A stretch of DNA of 64,000 bases, taken from assembly GCA_003116975.1 (NCBI GenBank), contig BGKB01000146.1, forward strand, positions 62,001 to 126,000, given 5' to 3'. This document shows positions 1 through 10,000 of the stretch, in pieces; the first letter of the stretch is position 1; every line of letters starts with the position of its first letter. Made by a program: the position numbers and the translations under genes. This DNA is from Aurantiochytrium sp. KH105 (lineage: Eukaryota > Sar > Bigyra > Thraustochytrida > Thraustochytriidae). Under the pieces are notes generated by a model that worked only from the letters and a program-made list of their open reading frames with translations, had not been told where the DNA came from and did no database searches.

Positions 1-876
1 GATCGCCACGATCGATCTGACAGCGCCACTGACGGGCTGGCTCGGCTCCCCGACTCGCCGCGGCTCGGCTCGCTGCCTCGACACTCACATCAACACTGCA
101 TTGCATCGACACTTCTTTAACTCCCTCCGAGGCATGCTTGCACTGCACTGCGCGGCACGTTGGGGGATGGAAAAAGGAAAAAAGTGGTAGAAGGCGGGCG
201 GCGGGGAGGGAGGAAGTTTGCGAGCATGGTGGCTCTGGCTAATAAGCGAGTGTAGCGGCGCGAGTCCGGGCTCGTCAACCGACTTGGCTCGACTCCACTC
301 GACTCCACTCAACTCGCAGCACCGCGTGCCGGGCCAAGAGGGAGGGGGAAAATACAACGTGTCACGAGGGTGTTGGAAGCGCGCGGCGGGGAGCGAGGAC
401 AATCCGAGGCAACAAATCTGCTTTGCAAAGCGGGAGCTGCAGCTGCTGCGAGCAAACAAGCAAGGAAGCAAGCGCGGGAGCAAACACACAACAAGCACGC
501 AAGCAAGCAAACAAACAAACAAACAAACAAACAAACAAACAAACAAACAGCCTCACCTCACCTCACCTCACCTCCACCACATAGCTCATTTCACCTCACG
601 CACGCACGCACGCACGCACACACGCACAAGTTGAGCGTGCTGGTCGAAAAGCCAAAGCCACCAAAAAGCAAATCAAGCGTCGTTGCCGTGGCAGTGGCTG
701 CCTGCCTGCCTGCCTGCCTGCCTGCCTTGGCTGACCTGTCTTGGTCGTCTGATTGGTTGATAGGCTTGCCGGCCGAGCCACAGCGGCACAGACAACCGAA
801 ACAGAACGTAGCTTCTGCAGACTCACAACTCACACACCGAGACGTCGGAAAACGAACAAACAAACAAAGGAGCACG
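1..876. promoter_or_regulatory. Upstream region of the Cys-rich secreted protein gene, microsatellite-rich
   Basis: I see no convincing gene here. The frame of the downstream gene is open from about 370, but it contains no ATG before 877 and encodes only low-complexity Gln/Lys/Thr/His runs. Microsatellites are a CAAA array at about 505-549, CCTCA units at 551-573, an ACGC array at about 597-627 and a CCTG array at about 700-726. The stretch presumably holds the promoter and 5' UTR. No TATA-like element stands out. Confidence 0.5.
505..726. repeat. Cluster of three tetranucleotide microsatellites (CAAA, ACGC, CCTG)
   Basis: Three short arrays lie within 220 bp: CAAA at about 505-549, ACGC at about 597-627 and CCTG at about 700-726. 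They create long spurious reading frames on both strands. All are upstream of the start codon at 877. Confidence 0.85.
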
Positions 877-3800
877 ATGCGCGCTCTTGCCGCGACCCTT
901 ACGGTCGCGACGGCGATGACGTTGCTGGACGCGCTCGCCAATGCCCAAGAATGTGCCACGAACACCACGAGCATGTGCAGCGATCTCTCTGGAGCCTTGC
1001 TCGTTTCGAATCTCGAGGTCGAGGTCGCCTCGAGGACAGACTGCACCATCTGCACAACCGAATCTCCCTTCGTTACCAGCTTCGATGCATGCTGCTCCTC
1101 CGGTGTCTCGCCAACATCCTCGTGTCGCGAGATCCTGCTGGATTTGCCAGCGTCCTCCGCAGACGTTCGTCCTAGCTCGGTCGCGAGCGTCGATGCTGGC
1201 GCCACCCTCACAATCCCTGTCACAATGTCCCAGATCGTCACCGCAGAGCACTCCTGCTCGCGCACCTGCATGCTCTACGGAGACCCCGAGGGCGTCTCCT
1301 TTTGCGGTGAATACTCCGAATTCGTCCTCTGCGACGGCCGCATCGACGACGGGTCCGAGGACACCTGCACGCAGAGCAAGGAAGTCTGCGAAAGTCGTCT
1401 CGACTATTATGGAAATGCATGCGTCTATCTGCCTGATGTACCCAACTCCACTTGGGTTGACTTCGACGTCTCGGGGTCGCCCTGCCAGATGGATCTCTCG
1501 GTCAACCCAGCGCCTGTTCAGCTCATGTACAGTCGCCGCCCTCTCCAGGCCAACAATGGCCCCACGCCCTTTGCCGTCTACGCGGAAATCGGTGAGCGCG
1601 GTATTATTCCCACCATCATCATCGAGTACGACGGCGTCAACGCCTCCCTCTCGGCCAACGACTGCATTGCCAGCAACGGCAGCTGGGACGCATGGGTGAA
1701 CGGCGACGCCATCATGGAATTCGGCAACTACACTGTTCAGGAAGCAGAGGCGCAAGTGGTGTACACCTTTCTCATCGACGACACGATGGGCCTGCGGCTC
1801 CTGTGCCAGCGCATGGGCCCTCAGCGCGCCCGCTGGGACGTTGACAACCTCTACGTCCTGGACACCGCAGAGCAGGCCGCCACCACCTCCAAAGAAGATG
1901 GCTACTGCGTCACCTCGGAAATGAGCATGGGCAAGGCCACGCAAAGCAGCACCGAGAACTTTCACTCCTTGTGCATGGCCACCCTTTCGCCCAACATGCT
2001 TGTCTGCCGTACTCTTTCCAAGGAGTGTACCTCTGACACCTACATGACCACCGTCAAGGCTTGGTGCGATGGTCTTAACCCGGAGCTCCGGCCCAATCGT
2101 TGCATTCAGCGCATCAAGAAGCAGATCAAGAGGGAGCTGGCGGGTCAGTCTTCGTCCAGTGTCTGGTCCGATTTCTTTTGCCAAGTCCTCGGAGACCATG
2201 ACAAGACACTCACGCAAGAGTGCAAGACCAAGGTGGAAAACTTTGGCTTTCCCGAAGTCTTTGCAGAGAGCGGATATACGCTAAGCCAGGTCACGGCTGC
2301 CACCGCATGTGACATGGACGCCTCTCTCGCCGTCAGCTCAGAGGAGTGCTTTGAGGGCCTTCACGTCCAGATCGAGACCGAAGACGGCTCGCGCGAGACC
2401 ATCGCCTCCGTCCCCGTCTCGCGCCTCGTATGCGATGAGCCCCTCGTCCTGACCGGCGCTGACTACCCCGAAGCCTTCGTCTACACTGTCTATCTCGTGC
2501 AGTGCGGCCTTTCCGAGATATGCAACCTTGCTCGCGGCCACCGTCCCGTCGCCGCCGTCGAGGTCGCTGCCAATGATTTTATCACCATGGAGTACTCCCA
2601 GGAAGCAACGGCGGCCTCTGGCCCAGCGGTCTGCGCCGATGATGTCTCGGATATCGTCTCGAGCTGCCCGACGCAGTGCTGCCGCCAAGAAAATGACGGA
2701 GCGCCCATTTGCCTCAACGTCACCGTCTCTTCAACCGCCTTCTGCGATGCGGACACCGCTCCGGACGGCGTTGACTGCGCCGACATTGTGAACTCTTCTG
2801 CTTACGTCGACATCACCATCGAGCCGCAAGAGGATTCCGAGGACGAGAAGTGGCTCGAGTCTTGCTGCCGCACCTGCGCCGGTTGGGGAGACCCCATTCT
2901 TCTCCCCTTTAACTCTTCGGAAAAGGTCAAGTGGATCCAGTGCGATGGCCGCAAGGAAAATTGCGCCTTTGGCCAAAAGGTGTGCGAAAACCAGGTTGAT
3001 CATCTGGGCAACGCCTGCGTGTGGAACCAGACGGTTGATGACCTCGTGGTGCTCAACAAAAGTCCCACTGTCGCTTTCTTTGGCAGCCCGTGCCAGGTCA
3101 ATTGGACAGCCGCAGCGGATGCCGACTGGCTTCCCAACGTGACCATGTTTGAAAACGACGACTTTAGCATGCGCCTCTTTACCGGCGAGCGCAGTGTACT
3201 CACGGGTCTCGAACTGGAGCTCACTTCAGGGGGCTACCACCACTTTGACCCGGCGGGTTGCTTTCATGACGATTCGATCACAGCCGCGGACGCCTGGTCA
3301 AGCCATGAGGGGGCCCCTTCGACACCTGCGAAAAGCGGCTTCTCCGTCACGTGCGGCGATGTTGACATGAATGGCCTCGAGCGCCCCTGCGCGGTTACTC
3401 ACCAAGATTCAAGCGTCTTCATCCAGTTCCGCTGCATTCGCGCCAGTCTCGACGGCGACTACGACGGTATGCGCATCAACGTCCAGGGTATCTCCGAGTA
3501 TCTTCCCTACTCGTCCTCGGGCGGCTTTTGCTACGACGAAAACCTCGACAATGCGCGCGGCGAGTCAAGCATCAATGAAGCCGGCGAAGCCTGTGGTCTT
3601 GACGAAGACGAGGCGGGCACGCACATCTCGCTCAACCGCATTTGCAAAGATATCTTCCACCCAACCTGCACAGTCAACGAGATTGAGGCCGCTGTGGAGA
3701 GCTGGTGCAAGTATTCGGCCATTCTCAAGCTCAAGGACAAGCTGACCTGCGCAAGCGATATTATCAACGGAACAAAGCATTCTCTCGAGGTGCGTTGGCG

Positions 3801-4215
3801 CAATTACTTTTGCATGCAGTTCCCCAATGGCAAGTACTCCAAGTGCCAACAGGACTACACCAAGTTTCTCGACGTCACCCCCACGCGCGACCTTTGCTTT
3901 TCGTCCATCGACGAACTCGAGGCTTTTGGACGGGATCCATGCATGGCAGGCGTCTCTGTCATGAATGTTGAGACCGACCAAGAGATCCTCTTTCTCCCGG
4001 AGCACATTCCCCCCTGCGACAACGTTCTCCGCGTCCCGGCTTCCGAAAAGTATGCCGACCTTTTCACCAGCAAAATTGAATTTGTCAAATGCGGCGTCCA
4101 GCCTGAGCAATGCCCGTACCATTCTGCGCTCCCGGGCGTCTTTTGCGATCCCATTCAATCGTACTCTGTGCAACTCACCTACAGTGCTGGAGACCTGTGC
4201 CCGGACGCAAGCTAA
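877..4215 (+). CDS. Secreted Cys-rich protein with two tandem homologous halves
   Basis: A 1,112-residue protein. The ATG at 877 is the first in frame, has A at -3 and opens a clear signal peptide (MRALAATLTVATAMTLL, cleavage near ANA-QEC). The mature chain is rich in Cys and NxS/T sites and has no obvious C-terminal membrane anchor, so export or surface location is likely. The chain is an internal duplication of about 536 residues. A CxRTC-x3-GDP element at residue 127 recurs as CCRTCAGWGDP near 662; CDGR, VCE and GNACV follow in both halves. A second module (YC/FC...AWC/SWC...FFC/YFC) and a third (Cys-rich tail ending with MEYS or LTYS) also occur twice in the same order. The GDP element recalls von Willebrand D-type domains, but I cannot confirm that. 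I recognise no named family. The function is unknown; adhesion or an extracellular coat role is only a guess. Confidence 0.85.
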   Translation: MRALAATLTVATAMTLLDALANAQECATNTTSMCSDLSGALLVSNLEVEVASRTDCTICTTESPFVTSFDACCSSGVSPTSSCREILLDLPASSADVRPSSVASVDAGATLTIPVTMSQIVTAEHSCSRTCMLYGDPEGVSFCGEYSEFVLCDGRIDDGSEDTCTQSKEVCESRLDYYGNACVYLPDVPNSTWVDFDVSGSPCQMDLSVNPAPVQLMYSRRPLQANNGPTPFAVYAEIGERGIIPTIIIEYDGVNASLSANDCIASNGSWDAWVNGDAIMEFGNYTVQEAEAQVVYTFLIDDTMGLRLLCQRMGPQRARWDVDNLYVLDTAEQAATTSKEDGYCVTSEMSMGKATQSSTENFHSLCMATLSPNMLVCRTLSKECTSDTYMTTVKAWCDGLNPELRPNRCIQRIKKQIKRELAGQSSSSVWSDFFCQVLGDHDKTLTQECKTKVENFGFPEVFAESGYTLSQVTAATACDMDASLAVSSEECFEGLHVQIETEDGSRETIASVPVSRLVCDEPLVLTGADYPEAFVYTVYLVQCGLSEICNLARGHRPVAAVEVAANDFITMEYSQEATAASGPAVCADDVSDIVSSCPTQCCRQENDGAPICLNVTVSSTAFCDADTAPDGVDCADIVNSSAYVDITIEPQEDSEDEKWLESCCRTCAGWGDPILLPFNSSEKVKWIQCDGRKENCAFGQKVCENQVDHLGNACVWNQTVDDLVVLNKSPTVAFFGSPCQVNWTAAADADWLPNVTMFENDDFSMRLFTGERSVLTGLELELTSGGYHHFDPAGCFHDDSITAADAWSSHEGAPSTPAKSGFSVTCGDVDMNGLERPCAVTHQDSSVFIQFRCIRASLDGDYDGMRINVQGISEYLPYSSSGGFCYDENLDNARGESSINEAGEACGLDEDEAGTHISLNRICKDIFHPTCTVNEIEAAVESWCKYSAILKLKDKLTCASDIINGTKHSLEVRWRNYFCMQFPNGKYSKCQQDYTKFLDVTPTRDLCFSSIDELEAFGRDPCMAGVSVMNVETDQEILFLPEHIPPCDNVLRVPASEKYADLFTSKIEFVKCGVQPEQCPYHSALPGVFCDPIQSYSVQLTYSAGDLCPDAS

Positions 4216-4604
4216 TCAATCCCCTTCTTATTATCCTAGCAATTTACGGCCTGGCGAACCGACCGACCCCAACCCCGTTTCGCCCGGTTTTCTGGTCCGT
4301 ATGAATCGACTCAAGGCAGCTGCTGCAGCACACATTGCTATGCAGATGCAATGCGTGCATGCCCGCTCGTCGCACTCACCTCTGCCTTTGTATCTGTCTG
4401 TTGAAATGAAACATTCTGCTATTTTACTCACCGCACGGTCGTTGTTACCAACATCATCGCTCGTCGCCCAGCCAGCATTGTTCTTATGTCAGACTTGGCT
4501 GACCAGGTCCAAGCCCGTCATACGAGTCAACCAAATACACCCGTGAACCTTACGTCATTCGGACCATTCCCATCTCCAGGCCGAAGGGGTGGATAATTGC
4601 TCAC

Positions 4605-4682
4605 AGAAAAGGGGCAAGGGGAAGAAAGACGAGGGGGAAGGGGTGGGGGGAGCGAAGGGGAAGGGAGAAGGGGGGGGGGGGG
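4605..4682. repeat. Purine tract ending in a poly-G run
   Basis: A G/A-only style tract of nearly 80 bp ends in a homopolymer of about 12 G at 4671-4682. It lies about 400 bp past the stop of the Cys-rich gene. Such a strand can form G-quadruplex structure, and it is a likely place for sequencing length error. Confidence 0.7.
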
Positions 4683-5747
4683 CACAACCTCAATGGTCCC
4701 TTGGATGATCATCTACAGAAAAGATGTAATAGCAGTCAGCCTGCCTGCCTGGCCTCCTCGGCATCCACTCTCCAACGTGTTCATTCCTCGCCTCCCCCCC
4801 CCCCTCTGCTCCTATGCTCCTATGCTCCTCTGCCAGGCGTCTCCTTCTTATTCTGCTTCTTTTCCTCCTCCTCCTCCAACTTCATGGCAGGGGGCAAGTG
4901 AACAAGGCTTGATTCCCCGACGACCACGTCGTGCGTCGGTCAATCCTTTTTTCATGTGTGCGTGGCGATTTCCGTTATGCGGCGTTGAATAAGTTTGCAA
5001 TACTCATCTCACCTTCAAAAGTTGCCAGGGGAAGAATTTAACGACAAAATAGCGATCGCAACCCACGGTGCGAAGCAAGGCGATAGGGGGTTTGCTGTCG
5101 CGCTGTCATCCATTGCTGGTACGTGATTGCTAAGCGTGCTCACACACGTTCATGAAGAAAGAAATGCAACGTGAAGCCAGACTATACCAAACGACCACCC
5201 TGTTGGTTGTAGTGCTTTGCAGCAACCAAACAGAGCCCGGCGCGTTTGCTCCATCTGACAGAAGGAATGCGGATCGATTAGAGGGCAGGCAACCAATCGC
5301 AGAAGCGCACATGGACCGTCGAGGGGTCCCATGCACAACGACACGTCGCACTTGTTCGTCCACGCGCTTGTCCCTTCCGATTGTCGCACCCTTGCAGGCT
5401 GGAGAGAGGGAGAGAGAGAGAGAGAGAGATTGCACGAAGAACAAGAACGACTTAGAGCTCTAGACACTAGCTTTGCGCGCGCGGTTGCTTTTTACTTAGC
5501 TCGCTCGTTCGCCTGTTAAAGACGCGCACGCTGCTGGCGGACTTGTCAGCCCAGAGCCAGGTTTACTTACCGCCTAACGGCCGTTGATCGCACATCAATA
5601 TCGTTCTGCAGTGTTTTGCCGAACGCCGCACGTTGCGCTTCACTCCCATTTCGACCTACCAAAGTCATGGCGAGCCAAGTTGGATTGTGGCCGATGCCAA
5701 CTCGTGTGCGCCTCGCCTTGACAGCGAACGCTTCTCGCTTGAGCTTG

Positions 5748-5781
<34 letters not shown>

Positions 5782-5790
5782 GCCGCCGCT
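5748..5790. repeat. CTG/CCG trinucleotide array
   Basis: About ten CTG units run into CCG units. The array is intergenic as far as I can tell. Both strands are open across it, which only reflects the trinucleotide period. Confidence 0.8.
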
Positions 5791-7084
5791 GACCTGAGCG
5801 AGTGAGCGCAAGAGCGAGCGTTGCAATAATCATTATTTTCATCATTACGTACCCTGCAATGCACTGCAATCAGCAGCCGCATCAGGCAACATTCAACTCC
5901 GCTGCCAGTGGAGCGGCCAACGCGCCGGCTCCAGCCACTTTCCACAAATGAGGATGACCCAGCTTGGCATGCCATGATGGCCTGGCCTCGCATATCGAGA
6001 CCCTCCCTCCCTCGCGCGCAGCCTCGTTTCTCGCGACTAGGCACAGCCAGCTGCAAGCAATAATCCCACCTTCGCGATGCCGCGTGCGAGGTAAAAACAC
6101 CGCACAGGTTTCGCCGCGAATTTTCCCTCTACCACCGGTGGCGTACATCACCTCGCAACGACGTGTTGCCTTGGTTTGTCTTGCACCGCATTATCGATGC
6201 CTCGATCGCCTCTGCAGCCGGCTGCTCCTTCCGCGACTTCCACTTTCGCACGCAACGTCCGCCGCTCCGACGCCTTCCGACGCTCCGCAACCTCCGTTGC
6301 GTCCCTTCCTCTCTTCCATCACACCGCTACGGCTGCATTTTTCTTTGCAGTTCTTTGATCTCCTCCCTCACAACTATCACCGTGAGCGTGGCTGCAGTCG
6401 CGCCGCGATGATCATGATTTTACAGTCAGTTAGCCGCGTCGCGATACCCGTGTTCGCGATGCGATGACCGAGCTCGCGATGCAAAAACCGCGGCCTCGAA
6501 GGCTTGTTCTTATTATGACTGTTCTTCTTCTTCTTCGCTGGTCGCTCGCTCTCCGTCTTGCGTCCCACTGTGGGGAGGGGGGTCGGTCCATCTCGTCCCG
6601 CACGAGGTCGATTCCTGCGCCCCAATCCAAGTCCCCGACGGCCTCGCGCTAAGTCTCCGGGCGCGCGAGGGCGTCCAGAAAGGGTCTCGTCCGCGCCCTC
6701 CGGGATGTTATCGCAGACGCGCAGACCTAGTTCTCTCCCACCGCGTCGCCGTCGCCAGGGAGCGCGGCGAGGGAGCGCAGTGACACGACGCTGCTGCGCA
6801 GGCAAGGGTGCGACCCGCTGGGAGGGCACGTCCTAGAAAGAGAGACGAAGGAAAACCTGAGGCGGCGAGAGGCCGATCGAGACCTCGTCGCGGTAGAAAG
6901 AAACAACGCGAGAGCGACCAGAGCTCACAGCCCTTGCTTCGCTCGCCGCCAATCCATACTTCGCTCGCCGCCCTTGCGACCGCGCGAGCTCGACCCGTCA
7001 AGACACACAAGCTTGCCCACTCGCTCGCTCGTTCGTCTGTTCATTTATCCGCCCTTGTGACCTCGAGCTTGATCGATCTCGTCC

Positions 7085-10000
7085 ATGGACTCCAAGGGGG
7101 CGACGACGCAATGGTGTCGGTGTTGCGGCGAGCGTCGCGCGGGCTGCGTCTTGCTAGCAGACGCCTTCCGCCCGGACGCCTTTCAAGGCCGCGCGACGCA
7201 AAGCGACAACATTTGCCCTGACTGCCATGGGTTTGCCGAAAGTCTCATGCGCAAGCTCCTCCCGCGCGACACCCACGACACCTTGCTCAAATATTGGCCA
7301 ATCGGATCTCAAGTCGCGCTGCCCAAGAGCCACATTTTTGTGCAGGATCGCAAACAGAGCATCCTTGACTCCGCGAACAGCGACCACAAGAGAAAAGCCG
7401 AATCGTTTGTTCCATACGTTCCAGGCCTGGTTGTCGAGTATTTGAGCGAAAGCTGGCTCGCGTCCACGGGCAAACTACGAGCCATGGCCGGCAGTAGCGA
7501 AAACCTTCAGACATACCCCTCGTTCGGCTCACTGAGCAAACCGGCCAGCGCCACCACAGTCGTCTCGGCGAGCGGAGCGGGATCCGAGCATGTGAAGAAT
7601 ATTTGTGACACAGTCGACGCGGTGATACTCATGGCGGATGTGACGGGATACACAGCATTGGCAGACACCTTTTGCCAGCTTAGAGGCGTAAACGCGGGCG
7701 TCGAGGCCGTTGTGACAAACTGTCTCAACAAGTACTTCTCCCGCCTCATCGAGACCATCAACGAATTTGGCGGCGACGTCGTCAAGTTCGCGGGCGATGC
7801 AGTTCTCTGCATTTGGAAACCTCAAGTCTCCGACATTCGTCGCGGGAGCTCGTCACCGCGCGTCGCCAAGCAGCAGCGCCAGCGGCTCATGGAGAGCTAC
7901 GCACAGGCGGCAACGCTTTGCGCTTTCAAGGCAAAAGGTCTCGTCGAAAGAGTCCGCGTTGGTGATGACGAAAAGACCTTACGATTGCACTGTGGGCTGG
8001 CAAGCGGCAAGATTTCCATTCTTTCGGTTGGCGGAGCAGACGCAAGCTCCCGACGCGAGATCGTCCTCACGGGCGAGGCGCTTCGTGTTGCGGGTGTTGC
8101 AGTCGATCTCGCCGAGCCCGAGACCGTCGTTCTAGGCCAGCAGGTCTGGCGTCATGTGCGCACGATTACGATTTGCGCCAAGGTGAGCGACTCCGATCAG
8201 GACGCCAAGATGGGACCCATGCTTAGCGGAGGGGCAGCTGCTGTTGCGGCGGCAGGCGCCGCCGCTGTTCCCTCGGATTCCGCAGCTGATGCAAACATAG
8301 AAAACAACAACCTCTCCCGCGACAGAGGAGCGCAGGGTCAACTTGACGTTGGGTCGAAAAAGCCTCGTGCGACTCAGCAGAGACAGGCTGCACATGCAAT
8401 AAAGAGACCGTCCTTTTACCTTGTTCACCAGGTCACGGTGGAGCCTGTTCTGGACACCCGCAACCGGCGGCACTCGAGTAACATTACTACTTTACAGGGG
8501 ATGCTGCCGCCCATCGACCTATTGCTTGGCGTGCTGGAATCCTACATTCCCGCTCACATTGTCAAACAGCTAAAAGGTCGGCAGAAGATCCACAATGACG
8601 TGAGACTCGTCTCGGTGCTCTTTATGAATATTTGCAATCACGCTCGCACCTTTGGCTACACGAACGATCCTGATCAGCTCGAGCTCATGCAAGAAATTTT
8701 CTTGCGCGCGCAGCGGATCGTAAATCACCATGAAGGCATGATCCGCCAATTTATTGTCGACGACAAAGGTTGCGTCCTCATCGTTTGCTTTGGCGTAAGT
8801 ACGCACCGCCACAAAGACGATGCAGCGCGCGCGATCGCCACGGCCCTCGACCTGCAAATGTCCATTGCAAAAGTACAGTCGCCCTCACTCGCAGACGAGA
8901 GCCTTCGCATCAAGACTGCGATTGGCGTCACCACAGGTCGCGCCTTTTGTGGACCCATCGGCTCTCAGCTCGTCCTGGACGCGCCAAATAGCGAGATTAG
9001 GGGGCCCGAGCGTCGAGAGTGGTCCGTCGTCGGGCATTGCGTCAACTTGGCCGCGCGCCTCATGAACGTCGCCTACAAGCGCGACGAGGGTATCCTCTGC
9101 GACGAGACCACCGCAGAGAATGTCCGTCTTTCCATCACCTCCCAGCGATCAAAGCGAGGGCCAGCCTTTCTACAGGTTGATAGTGTGCACGTCAAGGGGC
9201 TCAAGGACAAGATTCCTCTCTTTAAACCGATGCGCATGTCGGATCGCAAACCGAACAGCTTTCTTGGCAGCTCGCAGTCCCATGCTGGATCGCTGGGATC
9301 CATGGGATCTGCCCTCGAAGGCGAGAGCGCTGCCGCGCAAACCGCTTCCGGTGCGCTTGCGTCGCGTCCTATGCATGCAAATCTCGCAACCGAGTATGGG
9401 TCAAGCGCGCATTGCTGTGTTGGTCGGACATTCGAAAAGAGCGCCATTGGCCCGCTGCTTTTTGCTTTTGACAGAGGCATCATCGATCCCTTTATTCTCA
9501 TTTACGGCGAGGAAGGCATGGGCAAAACAAATTTGATCGACTGGGTCCGAGACCAGATCCAGAGTGACGACAGCTACGAGAACATCAAACTTCTCGGATG
9601 GACCCCTGCGACTATGCATGCCACAGAGCAGACTTCTTACTATAGTACGCTTGGCGAGGGTAGTGGTGGAGATGGTGTATTGACGCCTGCCGATCACGGC
9701 ATAGGTACAGGCGGGCTTCGAGCATTTCTCTGCGATTTATTCAAGTTTTCTCCTCAGAAAAATCTTGCGAGTGATCAAGAGGCCTTGGCAAGCTTTATCG
9801 ACCGTCTCCAGGTGTACGTGGAGCGTCTGGCTCCTGAAAATCTCGGCACAATCTCGCGACGGGAGCCCATTATTCACTCGAGCAGCCACGATGCGGCCTC
9901 CCCTACTTCGCTTGAGCGACGAGACAGCACTTTAAGCGGGATAAGCGCGTACAGTGGATACAGTGGCCTCAGCGGAGACTCTGGCCGCGCATCTCGCGGC

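Larger units (their letters stand above)
4216..7084. other. Intergenic region with low-complexity tracts, no convincing gene
   Basis: This 2.9-kb gap separates two same-strand genes. It holds a purine-rich stretch at 4605-4682 ending in a run of 12 G, a C-rich run near 4795-4806, a GA array at 5409-5429 and a CTG/CCG array at about 5748-5790. Frames on both strands are open only through low-complexity coding and match nothing I know. The last several hundred bases presumably hold the promoter of the cyclase gene. Confidence 0.5.

Noticed and set aside
4216-7084. Several small ORFs, including an Arg/Ser-rich frame near 6400-6830
   Set aside because: They are compositional, overlap frames on the other strand and match no protein family. 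The trinucleotide array explains some of the openness.
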